DNA of 34,610 nt. It comes from Actinomyces succiniciruminis. GTDB taxonomy: Bacteria > Actinomycetota > Actinomycetes > Actinomycetales > Actinomycetaceae. Made by a program: the position numbers and the translations under genes. The stretch spans positions 1-34,610 of the forward strand of contig NZ_LK995488.1 in assembly GCF_900002405.1 (NCBI RefSeq), given 5' to 3'. Below are positions 9,114 through 18,070 of the stretch, one piece after another. The notes beneath the pieces are model-generated. The model saw nothing but the letters and a program-made list of their open reading frames with translations. It ran no database searches and was not told the DNA's origin. Position 1 is the stretch's first letter; every line of letters begins with the position of its first letter.

Positions 9114-9129
9114 GTCGACGCGCGTCGAC
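9114..9129. promoter_or_regulatory. Perfect 16-bp palindrome, candidate LacI-type operator of operon 1
   Basis: GTCGACGCGCGTCGAC is its own reverse complement with a central CG, the geometry of LacI-family operators. It lies 61 nt before the binding protein start and downstream of or over the candidate promoter. The LacI gene at 14508, last in the same gene set, is the natural candidate ligand sensor. Binding is inferred. Confidence 0.5.
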
Positions 9130-9190
9130 GGCGTGTGTTCGCCCAACGAGTGAGCGAGCTCGCGCGTGGTGTTTCAAGGAGGAAAAGCAC

Positions 9191-10498
9191 ATGGCATCTC
9201 GTCTACCCCGTCGTCGTTTCATCCAGGGGTCAGCTGTGGTCGCGGCCCTGTCCGCCGCGGCCGCCTGTTCCGGCGGCGGATCCAACAGTTCAGGCACGAG
9301 CGCATCCGCCGCGTCAACGGCCGACTTCACCGGCACGGGACCGATCACCTGGGTGCAGGGCAAGGACAACTCTGATGGCAAGGTGCAAGAGCGCATTGAC
9401 GAGTGGAACGAGCTCTACCCCGATGAGAAGGTCACGCTGATCGAGTTGTCCGCCGAGGCCGACCAACAGCGGCAGTCCCTCATCAACAACGCCCAGACGC
9501 AGTCCGATGCGTACGACGTGATCTCCATCGACAATGTATGGGTGGCCGAGTTCGCGGCCAACCAGTGGGTCGTGCCGTTGCCCACGGATGAGCTTAAGAA
9601 CGACGACATCATCGAATCGGTGTGGGAGACCGGCCTGTACATGGGCACGTTGTACGGGATGCCGTTCGCGACGGACTCGTCGATCATGTTCTATCGCAAG
9701 GACTTCCTCCAGGAGGCCGGCGTAGAGGTCCCCACCACCTGGGATGAGGTCAAGTCCGCCATCGACGCCGTGCGGGCTCTGCCCGGTCATGAGGACATTG
9801 GCGGGTTCGGCGGCCAGTTCGCCAAGTACGAGGGCCTGACCTGCTGTGCCAGCGAGTTCATCAACACCGCCGGCGGATCCTTCTACGACGATGAGGGCAA
9901 CGTCACCATCAACTCTCCGGAAGCGATCGCCGGACTGCAAACCTTGATCGACGGGTTCAAGGACGGTTACATCCCCACCGATTCCCTGGAGTGGAAGGAG
10001 GAGGACGGGCGCAACGCCTTCGAGGCCGGCAACCTGCTCTTCTACCGGCAGTGGCCCTACCAGTACGCCAACAACATGGCGGCCCTCGGGGAGGAGAAGT
10101 TCGGCGTCGCCGCCCTGCCCAGCATCAACGGCAACGACTTCGTCCCCACCCTGGGCGGGCACAACTGCGGAATCTCCGCCTATTCGAAGAACAAGGCCAC
10201 GGCGCTGAAGTTCGTCCAGTGGTGGACGAGCCAGGAGTCTGAGAAGTACGCGCTTGAGACGCAGACCCTCGCGCCTGTCATCGGATCCCTGTACGAGGAT
10301 TCCGAGATGCTTGAGCAGTTCCCCTACCTGCCGACGCTGCGCGAGTCGCTCGACTCGGCGAAGGGGCGTCCGAAGGCAGTCTCCTACGGTGATGTGACCG
10401 CCGCTATCCAGGACGCCATCTACCCGGCCATTCAGCAGCAGACCACGGCCGAAGACGCCATCGCCACTCTCGAGAGCTCGCTGAACGCCCTGTCCTGA
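9191..10498 (+). CDS. Sugar ABC transporter substrate-binding lipoprotein (operon 1)
   Basis: Extracellular solute-binding protein of the cluster B carbohydrate type (SBP_bac_1 fold), 435 aa. The N-terminus carries a twin-arginine motif (RRRFIQ), a hydrophobic core and lipobox AAAC, so it should be exported by Tat and lipid-anchored. Typical features follow: AYDVISIDNVWVAEFAANQ, GMPFATDSSIMFYRKDFL, and VPTTWDEVKSAI. The start is fixed by AAGGAGG 8 nt upstream; the open frame extends further upstream, but that part is not protein-like. The alpha-glucosidase in the same gene set suggests an alpha-glucoside ligand such as maltose or trehalose. An intercistronic hairpin separates it from the first permease gene. 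Confidence 0.93.
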   Translation: MASRLPRRRFIQGSAVVAALSAAAACSGGGSNSSGTSASAASTADFTGTGPITWVQGKDNSDGKVQERIDEWNELYPDEKVTLIELSAEADQQRQSLINNAQTQSDAYDVISIDNVWVAEFAANQWVVPLPTDELKNDDIIESVWETGLYMGTLYGMPFATDSSIMFYRKDFLQEAGVEVPTTWDEVKSAIDAVRALPGHEDIGGFGGQFAKYEGLTCCASEFINTAGGSFYDDEGNVTINSPEAIAGLQTLIDGFKDGYIPTDSLEWKEEDGRNAFEAGNLLFYRQWPYQYANNMAALGEEKFGVAALPSINGNDFVPTLGGHNCGISAYSKNKATALKFVQWWTSQESEKYALETQTLAPVIGSLYEDSEMLEQFPYLPTLRESLDSAKGRPKAVSYGDVTAAIQDAIYPAIQQQTTAEDAIATLESSLNALS

Positions 10499-10557
10499 CG
10501 CGCAACAAGGCCCCGGCGGGGCTGACGTCGGTTGAAGTGCGCGCCGTCCAACCCGTG

Positions 10558-10584
10558 GTGGGGCGGGAAACGTACCCGCCCCAC
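10558..10584 (+). terminator. Intercistronic hairpin after the operon 1 binding protein gene
   Basis: Perfect 10-bp stem GTGGGGCGGG / CCCGCCCCAC with a 7-nt loop, 60 nt after the stop codon and with no T-tract. A second small stem (TTGCGC 10597 / GCGCAA 10620) follows. Such hairpins commonly protect the binding protein mRNA or reduce read-through, giving more binding protein than permease. Confidence 0.5.
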
Positions 10585-10640
10585 ACGCCGGGCGTCTTGC
10601 GCGTGCCCGCGGCGCGGCTGCGCAACCGGTTGCCCTAACA

Positions 10641-11726
10641 GTGAACCAGATGAGTCAAAGACATGAGCCTGCCATGAGCACCAATATTCAAGTGCCGGAT
10701 GTGAATCGCCGGTCGAAGGCCAGTCGGGCACAGTCACGTCTGGCGTGGCTGCTAATCACCCCGACGATGATCGTACTGACGATCGTCATCATCATTCCCG
10801 TCATCCAGTCCCTACAGCAGTCCCTGTACGGCAAGGCCGGACTCGACCCGGAAACCGGGTTCGTTTCCGACGTCGAGCCCTTCATCGGACTGGACAACTA
10901 CTCCGCCATCTTCAGCGACGCCGGATCCCGGTTCTGGACCGCCGCGTGGAACACCACCTTGTTCGGCGTCGTCACGGTGGTCCTGGAGACCATCCTCGGC
11001 GTGGCAATGGCGCTGATCATGCACCGGGCCATGCGCGGGCGCGGCTTCGTCCGCGCGGCGATCCTGGTCCCGTGGGCCATCCCCACCGCCGTCTCCGCCA
11101 TCCTGTGGAGCTGGATCTTCAATCAGAACGGCGTAGCCAACGCCATCCTGGGCCAGCACATCATGTGGGCCTCGGGTAATGCATCAGCGAAGCTGACCAT
11201 CATCATCGCCGACGTGTGGAAGACCGCCCCCTATATCGGGCTGCTCACGCTCGCCGGACTTCAGGTGATCCCGGACGAGGTCTATGAGGCCGCCAAGATC
11301 GACGGGGCGAATGCTTGGAAGCGCTTCACCCGGATCACGCTGCCACTGGTAAAGCCCGCGCTGGTGGTTGCGGTCTTGTTCCGTGCCCTGGATGCGTTGC
11401 GGATGTTCGATCTGCCCTACATCCTGATCGGTCCCCGTAAGAGTTCCGTTGAGACTCTCTCCATGCTCGTACAGGACGAGGCCTCCAACCTGCGCTATGG
11501 CTCGGCGGCCGCCTACGCGCTCATCCTGTTCCTGTACGTGTTCATCTTCGCCTTCGCGTTCACACGCATCACCCACGCCGACCTGGGTGCCAGCGCCCCG
11601 CGCCGTGGCAGCAGACGGGGCCGCAAACTCCCCGCCACGGTATTCCTGCCGCGACGGCGGCGAGCGGCGGCCGACGCAACGCATGCGAACCCCATCCTCG
11701 AGACCAGTGAGAGGAGCGCGTCATGA
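10641..11726 (+). CDS. Sugar ABC transporter permease, MalF-type (operon 1)
   Basis: Integral membrane subunit of a carbohydrate importer, 361 aa, with about six hydrophobic helices starting near residue 34. The EAA loop that contacts the ATPase is EAAKIDGANAWKRFTRITLP. The C-terminus is unusual: after the last helix there is an Arg-rich cytoplasmic tail of about 50 residues (GSRRGRKLP, LPRRRRAAADA). GTG 10641 opens the frame, but ATG 10650 and ATG 10674 are also possible, since none has a convincing ribosome-binding site. Its stop overlaps the next permease start by 4 nt (ATGA), indicating translational coupling. Confidence 0.9.
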   Translation: MNQMSQRHEPAMSTNIQVPDVNRRSKASRAQSRLAWLLITPTMIVLTIVIIIPVIQSLQQSLYGKAGLDPETGFVSDVEPFIGLDNYSAIFSDAGSRFWTAAWNTTLFGVVTVVLETILGVAMALIMHRAMRGRGFVRAAILVPWAIPTAVSAILWSWIFNQNGVANAILGQHIMWASGNASAKLTIIIADVWKTAPYIGLLTLAGLQVIPDEVYEAAKIDGANAWKRFTRITLPLVKPALVVAVLFRALDALRMFDLPYILIGPRKSSVETLSMLVQDEASNLRYGSAAAYALILFLYVFIFAFAFTRITHADLGASAPRRGSRRGRKLPATVFLPRRRRAAADATHANPILETSERSAS

Positions 11727-12598
11727 GTGCAGCAGCCGCTTCGGCGCCGGTGATCGAGCGTCCCCGGAAGAAGTTCGACTGGGCCGGCGCACTGTCCACC
11801 TTCGGCATCGTCCTCATCGTCATCTACTGTCTCGCCCCGTTCTACTGGATGTTGGTGTCCTCCCTGCGGCCCGACACGGAGATCTTCGAGAACACCTGGT
11901 GGCCCAGGCACGTGTCCTTCGAGAACTACCAGGCGGTGTTCTCCGCCAAGAACAACTTCGGGCAAGGGCTGATCAACTCGCTCATCGTCTCCGTGGTGGT
12001 GACCGTGGTTGCCCTGGCAATTGCCACCTTCGCCTCCTACGCGCTCGCCCGGCTGGACTTCCGCGGCAAGAGCGTGCTGCTGCTGGTGGTGCTGGCGACC
12101 TCCATGTTCCCGCTCGTGGCCATCATCGTGCCGCTGCTGAAGAACTTCTCAGCCTGGGGCTGGATCAACACCTATCAGGCCATGATCATCCCGGACCTGT
12201 CGTTCTCACTGCCGCTGGCCGTGTGGAACCTGACCAGTTTCTTTCGCCAGATGCCTCAGGAGTTGGAGCAGTCCGCCATGGTTGACGGCTGCACGCCCGG
12301 GCAGGCGTTCCGCAAGGTCATTCTGCCGATCGCCGCGCCCGGAATCTTCACCACCGCGATCATCATCTTCATCGGCGCCTGGAATGAATTCCTGGTGGCC
12401 GTCACGATGATCAATGACCCGACCATGCAGCCGGCCACCGTACTGCTGTCGAAGTTCACCGGCGCCTCCCAGTTCAACACGCCCTTCGGCTCACAGATGG
12501 CTGCGGGCGTGGTGATGACACTGCCGTTGGTGATCATGGTGCTGCTTTTCCAGCGCCGTATCGTTGCCGGCCTGGCCGCGGGCGGCCTGAAGCAGTGA
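11723..12598 (+). CDS. Sugar ABC transporter permease, MalG-type (operon 1)
   Basis: Second membrane subunit, 291 aa, about six helices. The EAA-type loop reads EQSAMVDGCTPGQAFRKVILP; the usual EAA start is EQS, but the DG and LP positions are kept. ATG 11723 overlaps the upstream stop (ATGA), and GAGAGGAG just upstream supports it. It pairs with the preceding permease to form the heterodimeric channel. No ATPase gene follows. A strong hairpin ends the transport part of the gene set. Confidence 0.92.
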   Translation: MSAAAASAPVIERPRKKFDWAGALSTFGIVLIVIYCLAPFYWMLVSSLRPDTEIFENTWWPRHVSFENYQAVFSAKNNFGQGLINSLIVSVVVTVVALAIATFASYALARLDFRGKSVLLLVVLATSMFPLVAIIVPLLKNFSAWGWINTYQAMIIPDLSFSLPLAVWNLTSFFRQMPQELEQSAMVDGCTPGQAFRKVILPIAAPGIFTTAIIIFIGAWNEFLVAVTMINDPTMQPATVLLSKFTGASQFNTPFGSQMAAGVVMTLPLVIMVLLFQRRIVAGLAAGGLKQ

Positions 12599-12603
12599 CC
12601 CAT

Positions 12604-12646
12604 GTGGTCCGGGTGCGCGCTGTAGGAGGGCGCGCACCCGGACCAC
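12604..12646 (+). terminator. Strong hairpin between permease and alpha-glucosidase genes
   Basis: A 17-bp perfect stem (12604-12620 with 12630-12646) and 9-nt loop starts 5 nt after the permease stop. No T-tract follows. It probably terminates or attenuates the transport mRNA, so the downstream glucosidase may have its own promoter or be made at a lower level. Confidence 0.65.
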
Positions 12647-12757
12647 AGGCCTGCCGCCTGTCTTCTGTACTAACTTATGTACCTACTCATTCCGTGTCCG
12701 GGCGGCCGCTCCTCTACCGCCCGGACTCCGATCCCGCTCCAGGACACACAAGACCTC

Positions 12758-14461
12758 ATGACCTCGCTTGCCCCGCTTGTGACCGTGCGCAATGACCAGG
12801 ACGCCTGGTGGCGCGACGCCGTCATCTACCAGATCTATCCCCGCTCCTTCGCCGACTCCGACGGCGACGGCCTCGGTGACCTGCCCGGCATCACCTCTCA
12901 CATGGACCACTTGGCCGCTCTGGGGGTGGATGCCATCTGGCTGTCGCCCTTCTACCCGTCTCCGCAGGTTGACGCCGGCTACGACGTGGCCGACTACTTC
13001 GACGTGGCCCCCGAGTACGGGACACTGGCGGACTTCGACGAAATGGTGGCCGCCGCCCGCGCCGTCGGCATCAGGGTTGTGATCGACCTGGTGCCCAACC
13101 ACTCCTCCGACCAGCACGCCTGGTTCCGTGCGGCGCTGCAGGCGGGACCCGGCTCACCGGAGCGCGAGCGTTACATCTTCCGCCACAGCCCGGACGGGCC
13201 GCCCAACAACTGGGGCAGTCTGTTCGGCGGCCCGGCGTGGACTCGGGTCGAGCCGCTTACCGGCCGGGAGGAGGACCGCGGTTGGTGGTACTTGCACCTG
13301 TTCGCCGCGGAGCAGCCCGACTTCAACTGGGACCACCCCGACGTACACGAGATGTTCCGCGAATTCCTGCGCTTCTGGGCTGGGCGCGGGGTGGACGGCT
13401 TCCGCGTGGACGTCGCCCACGGCCTGGTCAAGGCTCCCGGTCTGCCCGACGACGCTCTGGGGGAGGACCGCTGGCGCGGCACCGCCGTCGACGATGAGCG
13501 GCCCAAGACCGCCGACAACGGTCCCATGTTCGACCAGCCCGGTGTACACGACATCTATCGCGACTGGCGCAGCGTGCTCAGCGGCATCCGCCCCGACATC
13601 CTGCTGGTGGCCGAGGCCTGGGTGGATCCGCCCGAGCAGATGGCCAAGTACGTCCGCGAGGATGAGATGAGTCAGGCCTTCAACTTCGACTACCTCAAGT
13701 CCCCCTGGCGTGCCCCCGACCTGCGCAGAGTCATCGACACCTCAATGGCAGCCAATGCCGCCGTGGGCGCGCCAACCACCTGGGTATTGTCCAACCACGA
13801 CGTCGTCCGTCACGCCACCCGTTTTGGGTTTGCTCCCGGCGCCGAGCCGGACGATGGCATCGGCGCCGAGGATCCGCAGCCTGACACCGCCCTGGGGCTG
13901 CGCAAGGCCCGCGCCGCCACTCTGTTCGCCCTCGGTCTGCCCGGCAGCATGTACATGTTCCAGGGGGAGGAGCTGGGCCTGCCTGAGCACACCACCATGG
14001 ACGACGCCTGCCGCCAGGACCCGGCCTGGCTGCGCACCGACAAGCGCACGCGCGGGCGTGACGGCTGCCGTGTTCCCCTGCCCTGGGCTGCCACTGGACC
14101 CGCCTGCGGCTTCAACACCACCGGGCGGACCTGGCTGCCACAGCCCGATGGCTGGGGCGTCTACGCCCCTGCCGTACAGGAGTCCGACCCCGACTCCACC
14201 CTGTCCATGTACCGGCGCGCCATCGCCGCCAGGCGCGAATGGCAGTTGGGGCGGGGCGAGGTCGAATGGGTGCAGGATCTGCCCGAGCAGGTGCTTGCCT
14301 TCCGCAACGGTGAGGTCACTGTTGCTATCAATATGGGGGACGGGGAGGCCGTGCTGCCGTTGACGGGTGCGGTGCTGGTGCAGTCTTGGAGCGGGCAGAC
14401 GGGCGGACGCCTTGACGCCATCACCGTTCCCGCGAACGCCGCCGTGTGGCTAGCCGCATGA
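12758..14461 (+). CDS. GH13 alpha-glucosidase (operon 1)
   Basis: Cytoplasmic exo-acting alpha-glucosidase, 567 aa from ATG 12758. Starts with the family hallmark DAWWRDAVIYQIYPRSFADSD. Catalytic residues: nucleophile Asp218 in GFRVDVAHG, acid/base Glu286 in VAEAW, and Asp348 in LSNHDVVRHA; the calcium-site-like SDGDGLGDLPGI is present. The open frame reaches 12677, but the extra 27 residues precede the conserved N-terminus and are not family-like, so 12758 is preferred, although its ribosome-binding site is weak (AGGA 13 nt upstream). It would hydrolyse the glucoside brought in by the preceding transporter. Trehalose or sucrose hydrolysis cannot be excluded. Confidence 0.92.
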   Translation: MTSLAPLVTVRNDQDAWWRDAVIYQIYPRSFADSDGDGLGDLPGITSHMDHLAALGVDAIWLSPFYPSPQVDAGYDVADYFDVAPEYGTLADFDEMVAAARAVGIRVVIDLVPNHSSDQHAWFRAALQAGPGSPERERYIFRHSPDGPPNNWGSLFGGPAWTRVEPLTGREEDRGWWYLHLFAAEQPDFNWDHPDVHEMFREFLRFWAGRGVDGFRVDVAHGLVKAPGLPDDALGEDRWRGTAVDDERPKTADNGPMFDQPGVHDIYRDWRSVLSGIRPDILLVAEAWVDPPEQMAKYVREDEMSQAFNFDYLKSPWRAPDLRRVIDTSMAANAAVGAPTTWVLSNHDVVRHATRFGFAPGAEPDDGIGAEDPQPDTALGLRKARAATLFALGLPGSMYMFQGEELGLPEHTTMDDACRQDPAWLRTDKRTRGRDGCRVPLPWAATGPACGFNTTGRTWLPQPDGWGVYAPAVQESDPDSTLSMYRRAIAARREWQLGRGEVEWVQDLPEQVLAFRNGEVTVAINMGDGEAVLPLTGAVLVQSWSGQTGGRLDAITVPANAAVWLAA

Positions 14462-14507
14462 GTTGAGGCAGGGCGGGCGGCCCCATCAGACCCTGGAAGG
14501 AGAACGC

Positions 14508-15515
14508 ATGGCCACCCGCGCCGAGGTCGCACGCCTGGCCGGAGTCTCTCCGTCAACCGTCACCTATGTCCTGACGGGACAGCGACCCACCACCCGGGCC
14601 ACGCGGGAGCGGGTGCAGCGCGCCATCGACGAGTTGGGTTATCGGCCCAACCGGCATGCCTCCATGCTGGCGGCTCGCTCGGTGCGCACAGTCGGGGTGC
14701 TGTTTCGCATGCAGCGCTCCGGCATTGATGTCAACGATCTGGAGTATGTCGAGGGTCTGCGCCAGGGCGTGGAGCCGCAGGGCATGCAGGTTTTCGTTCC
14801 CGTGGGACGGCGTTCGGGACCGATGGACGCGCTGGAGGCCCTGGTTCGCTCCCGGGCGCTGGAGGCCGCCGTCCTCATGGACGTAGCCATTGACGACGAA
14901 CGTGAGGAGTATCTGCTGGGGGAGGGCGTGCCGACCGTGCTGATTGGCACGTCGAACCGTGCCGACGGCGCGCCGGGGGTGGACGCCGACTTCGAGCGGA
15001 TGGCGGATCTGGGTGTGCACCACCTAGTGGAGCTCGGCCACCGCCGCATCCTGTTCCTCATGCGCGATGTGCATGCCGATAGGTCTCACGCCTATGCGGC
15101 TCAGAGCCAGGCTGTACGTCAGGCCGCCCGTAGGCATGGGGTTGAGGCCGTGTTCCGTTCTTGTCCCGACAACGTCATTGCCGGCGCGCATGTACTCGGA
15201 CCAGACGGGCTGCCGGGGGGATGCACAGCCGTGGTCTCCAACAACGCCAGTGCGCTCGAAGGCGTGATTGCGGCGGCGTGGGCGCGCGGCCTGTCTCTTC
15301 CAAGCGATCTGTCCCTCGTGTCGGTCGGCTTGACCGCGGCCCGCACCCCGGCTGGGGACTTGGTAACCGAGGTAGGGGTGGACCGGCCGGCGCTCGGGCG
15401 TATGGCCGGGGACCTGCTATTGCATTACCTGACCGATGATTCAGTATCCGGTGTAACGCTGGTCGAGCCGCGCCTGATTGACCACGGTTCGACCGCCTCG
15501 CCGGGCCCTGCCTGA
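14508..15515 (+). CDS. LacI-family transcriptional regulator (operon 1)
   Basis: DNA-binding repressor, 335 aa. The N-terminal helix-turn-helix is TRAEVARLAGVSPSTVTYVL, followed by the hinge region (RVQRAIDELGYRPNRHASMLA) and a periplasmic-binding-protein-like effector domain from about residue 60. The start is fixed by GGAAGGAG 6 nt upstream. It lies 46 nt after the alpha-glucosidase, so it is probably cotranscribed and local. The likely target is the palindrome at 9114-9129, with an imported sugar as inducer; both are inferred. A long bidirectional hairpin starts on the base after its stop. Confidence 0.93.
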   Translation: MATRAEVARLAGVSPSTVTYVLTGQRPTTRATRERVQRAIDELGYRPNRHASMLAARSVRTVGVLFRMQRSGIDVNDLEYVEGLRQGVEPQGMQVFVPVGRRSGPMDALEALVRSRALEAAVLMDVAIDDEREEYLLGEGVPTVLIGTSNRADGAPGVDADFERMADLGVHHLVELGHRRILFLMRDVHADRSHAYAAQSQAVRQAARRHGVEAVFRSCPDNVIAGAHVLGPDGLPGGCTAVVSNNASALEGVIAAAWARGLSLPSDLSLVSVGLTAARTPAGDLVTEVGVDRPALGRMAGDLLLHYLTDDSVSGVTLVEPRLIDHGSTASPGPA

Positions 15516-15555
15516 TCCGCCGAGGTCGGTCGGCATGGCGACCGACCTCGGCGGA
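15516..15555. terminator. Bidirectional hairpin terminator between convergent genes
   Basis: A perfect 17-bp stem (15516-15532 with 15539-15555) and 6-nt loop begins immediately after the LacI stop codon and lies 25 nt past the end of the convergent GH31 gene. It can form on both transcripts, so it probably terminates both. Confidence 0.75.
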
Positions 15556-15579
15556 GCAACGGCTCCCGCGGGTGCGGGG

Positions 15580-18066
15580 TCAGGCGACCTCGCTAATGGC
15601 GGCCAACAGCTGCTCAGACAAGCCGGCTGCTCGCAGGCCGCCGATGAGTGCGCCGCCGGTGGCCCCGGAGGAGACCACGCCCCAGGCCCGGTCCTTGGCC
15701 GGGTAGGACATCTGGGCGGGTTCGAGGATCCGGAAGACCTCGTCTGCCAGCGACGGCGGCTTAGTGCTCACGCCAGACAGCTCGAGCACGACGCCGTCGG
15801 CCGGGCACACCGTGCCCAGGGAGACGTCCAGGCCGCCGCCTAGGGTGAAGCCGTCGGCGGGGCGTTCCTTGACAGGGGTGTCGGTGCCGTTCACGCGGGC
15901 CGTGGCCTGGCCGCCGGTGGACAGCAGGTGCACGGTGATCTCCCGTTCTTCCGGTACGACGCCGTCCGGACCATCCTGGGTGATTGCCAGGCGGGCCGAG
16001 CCGGCCGCCTCGTCCCAGGTGAGTGTGAAGCGGGTGCGCACCACGCCGTCGGGTCCGGGCTCGGGTGAGCCGTCGTCCTCCTCGAGCACGAACTCGCCGT
16101 CGGCTCCCGGCACGACTACCACGGAGAGATGGCGTGGGTTGTCGCCGGCCGCCTCGCCAAGGTCCTCGGCGCCGACGATCACGGACCCGGCGCGCGCCAG
16201 GACGGGCACCTGCTCCAGGGGACGGGAGAAGGTGAGTATGCGCCCGTCGGCGGCAGCGGCGTTGTAGCGGCGTCCGGTGGGCAGGTCGAACCAGGTGCCC
16301 TGGGGCAGCCAGGCCTCCTCCTGAGCCAGGCGCGAGGCCGGGTCGGCGGGGCGGGTGATCGGCATGACCAGCAGGTCCCCGAAGAGGAACTCGTTGCGGT
16401 TGTCGTAGGACCCCATGCGCCAGGGGTAATCGTGGTAGAGCGGACGCACCGGGCCGATGCCCTCGGCGTGCGCACGGCGCGCCCACGTATACAGGTAGGG
16501 CACGAGCCGGTGCCGCAGCCGCAGGTACGCATCCATGGTGGCGTGGGCGTCCCGCGAGTAGCGCCACGGCTCCTTGGAGTTGAACACCGACATGGTGGAG
16601 TGCATGCGGTTGATGGGGGAGAAGCAGCCCAGTTGCACCCAGCGGGCCGTCATTTGATCGTCCTTGACGCCGAGCATGTGGCCACCGATGTCGTTGGACC
16701 ACCAGTAGTAGCCGATGTTGGCGGAGGTGGCGGTGAATTCCGGCTGGAAGCGCAGCGACTCCCAGGAGGTGACCGTGTCTCCGGAGAAGCCGATCGGGGT
16801 GCGGTGACTGGAGGCGTCGGCGAACCGGGAGAAGGTGATGGGACGACGCCGATAACTGGTCTGGCCGGGACCACTGCGCTCGCGCCCGGAGTCGAGGTAG
16901 TGGACGTGGTTGAGCATCCACAGCGGGTCCAGTCCCGGAATGTCGGTGTCGCCTCCCTGCTGCCAGTCCAGCCACCAGAAGTCGACGCCCTGCGTCTCCA
17001 GGGTGTGGTGGGCGTGCTCCAGGTAAGCGGCGGTGAAGTCCTTGTCTCCGATGTTGAAGGGGATGTCAGCTCCTGTGGCGGGATCCAGCCCCAGTGCGCG
17101 GGCCACGGGCTCGTAGGCGTGCTCGTGGCGGCGTATGCCCGAGGCAGGATGCAGGTTGAGCGTCACCTGCATGCCGCGTTCGTGCAGGGCCGCCAGGAAG
17201 CGTTCCGGATCGGGGAACAGCTCCCGGTTCCAGGTGTAGCCGGTCCAGCCATTGCCGATGGCGGGATCAATGTCCACCAGGTGCCAGTCCATATCGATCA
17301 CGGCCACCGAGAAGGGCAGCTGTTCGGCGGCGAAGCGGTCCATCAGCTCCAGGTAGGACTCCTCGGAGTACCGGTGGAAACGGCTCCACCAGTTGCCCAG
17401 CAGTGCGCGCGGGATCAGCGGCGTAGGGCCGGTCAGTGCGAAGAAGTCGCGCAGGGCCGAGCGGTAGTCCTGCCCGTAGCCGAAGAAGTACAGGTCCTTA
17501 TCCGGGCCGGTTGCGGTGTTGGCGGCGTCGGAGTGCGGGCGCGGGCGCACCCACTCGTCCTCCTGAATGAGCAGGGAGCCGGAGTCGTCAATGACCGAGT
17601 GCCCGGTGATTGACAGCAGACCGGGCTGCACCGTGGTGGCGCCATCCACGGTGTCGAGGGTGCGGACGGTGCCGCCCAGGTTGGTGCGGTAGGCCTCTTC
17701 CGGGTCCCACCGGTCCCCGTAGCGCCAGGTTCCGCCGTGGGCGCCAATGACGGCGGTGCGGAGGGTGACGCTGAGGCCGGAGCGGGAAAAGCCGCGCGCG
17801 GGCAGGTACGTCAGGTGCAGGTGCTCGGTGATGATCTCGACGCGGTCCTCGCTGCGGCGCACCTCGAAGTCCGGAACCGGGCCCAGGTCGCGGGAGACCA
17901 CCAGCTGGGTGGCAGCGTCCACGAAGTTGCCTTCGCGGGAGTACTCCATGCGGATCAGCCGCGAGGTCAGCACCGTGAACCGCCAGTCGGGGCCCGCGAC
18001 GACGGCGCCGACGGGGGCAGGCGCAGGACGGGGGTCGTTTGAAGCGGAGGAAAGAGGGGAAGCCAT
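15580..18066 (-). CDS. GH31 alpha-glycosidase (operon 2)
   Basis: Retaining family 31 hydrolase, 828 aa, no signal peptide. After an N-terminal beta-sandwich (to about 210) come the barrel motifs: SVAVIDMDWH, nucleophile Asp367 in FWWLDWQQGG, and acid/base Asp430 in GFSGDTVTSWESL; YYWWSNDIGGHM follows. The WLDWQQG form differs from the commoner DMNE form of GH31, so this is a distinct subgroup, and alpha-glucosidase versus alpha-xylosidase activity is not decided. It begins 4 nt after the upstream permease stop, with AAGGG as ribosome-binding site, so it is cotranscribed. Its base composition is much more GC-rich than the transporter genes it travels with. Confidence 0.92.
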   Translation of the reverse strand: MASPLSSASNDPRPAPAPVGAVVAGPDWRFTVLTSRLIRMEYSREGNFVDAATQLVVSRDLGPVPDFEVRRSEDRVEIITEHLHLTYLPARGFSRSGLSVTLRTAVIGAHGGTWRYGDRWDPEEAYRTNLGGTVRTLDTVDGATTVQPGLLSITGHSVIDDSGSLLIQEDEWVRPRPHSDAANTATGPDKDLYFFGYGQDYRSALRDFFALTGPTPLIPRALLGNWWSRFHRYSEESYLELMDRFAAEQLPFSVAVIDMDWHLVDIDPAIGNGWTGYTWNRELFPDPERFLAALHERGMQVTLNLHPASGIRRHEHAYEPVARALGLDPATGADIPFNIGDKDFTAAYLEHAHHTLETQGVDFWWLDWQQGGDTDIPGLDPLWMLNHVHYLDSGRERSGPGQTSYRRRPITFSRFADASSHRTPIGFSGDTVTSWESLRFQPEFTATSANIGYYWWSNDIGGHMLGVKDDQMTARWVQLGCFSPINRMHSTMSVFNSKEPWRYSRDAHATMDAYLRLRHRLVPYLYTWARRAHAEGIGPVRPLYHDYPWRMGSYDNRNEFLFGDLLVMPITRPADPASRLAQEEAWLPQGTWFDLPTGRRYNAAAADGRILTFSRPLEQVPVLARAGSVIVGAEDLGEAAGDNPRHLSVVVVPGADGEFVLEEDDGSPEPGPDGVVRTRFTLTWDEAAGSARLAITQDGPDGVVPEEREITVHLLSTGGQATARVNGTDTPVKERPADGFTLGGGLDVSLGTVCPADGVVLELSGVSTKPPSLADEVFRILEPAQMSYPAKDRAWGVVSSGATGGALIGGLRAAGLSEQLLAAISEVA

Positions 18067-18070
18067 GTAA

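Larger units (their letters stand above)
8868..9190. other. 323-nt divergent intergenic region between MFS gene and operon 1
   Basis: No gene is supported here. It holds an 11-bp inverted repeat in the MFS leader (8885-8934), candidate promoter hexamers and a 16-bp perfect palindrome before the operon 1 binding protein gene (9094-9129), and the strong AAGGAGG ribosome-binding site at about 9176-9182. Open frames through the region lack start-site signals and family-like sequence. Confidence 0.6.

Noticed and set aside
12661-12757. N-terminal extension of the operon 1 alpha-glucosidase to ATG 12677
   Set aside because: The extra 27 residues are proline-rich, unlike a signal peptide or family N-terminus, and the conserved WWRDAVIYQIYPRSF start fits ATG 12758.
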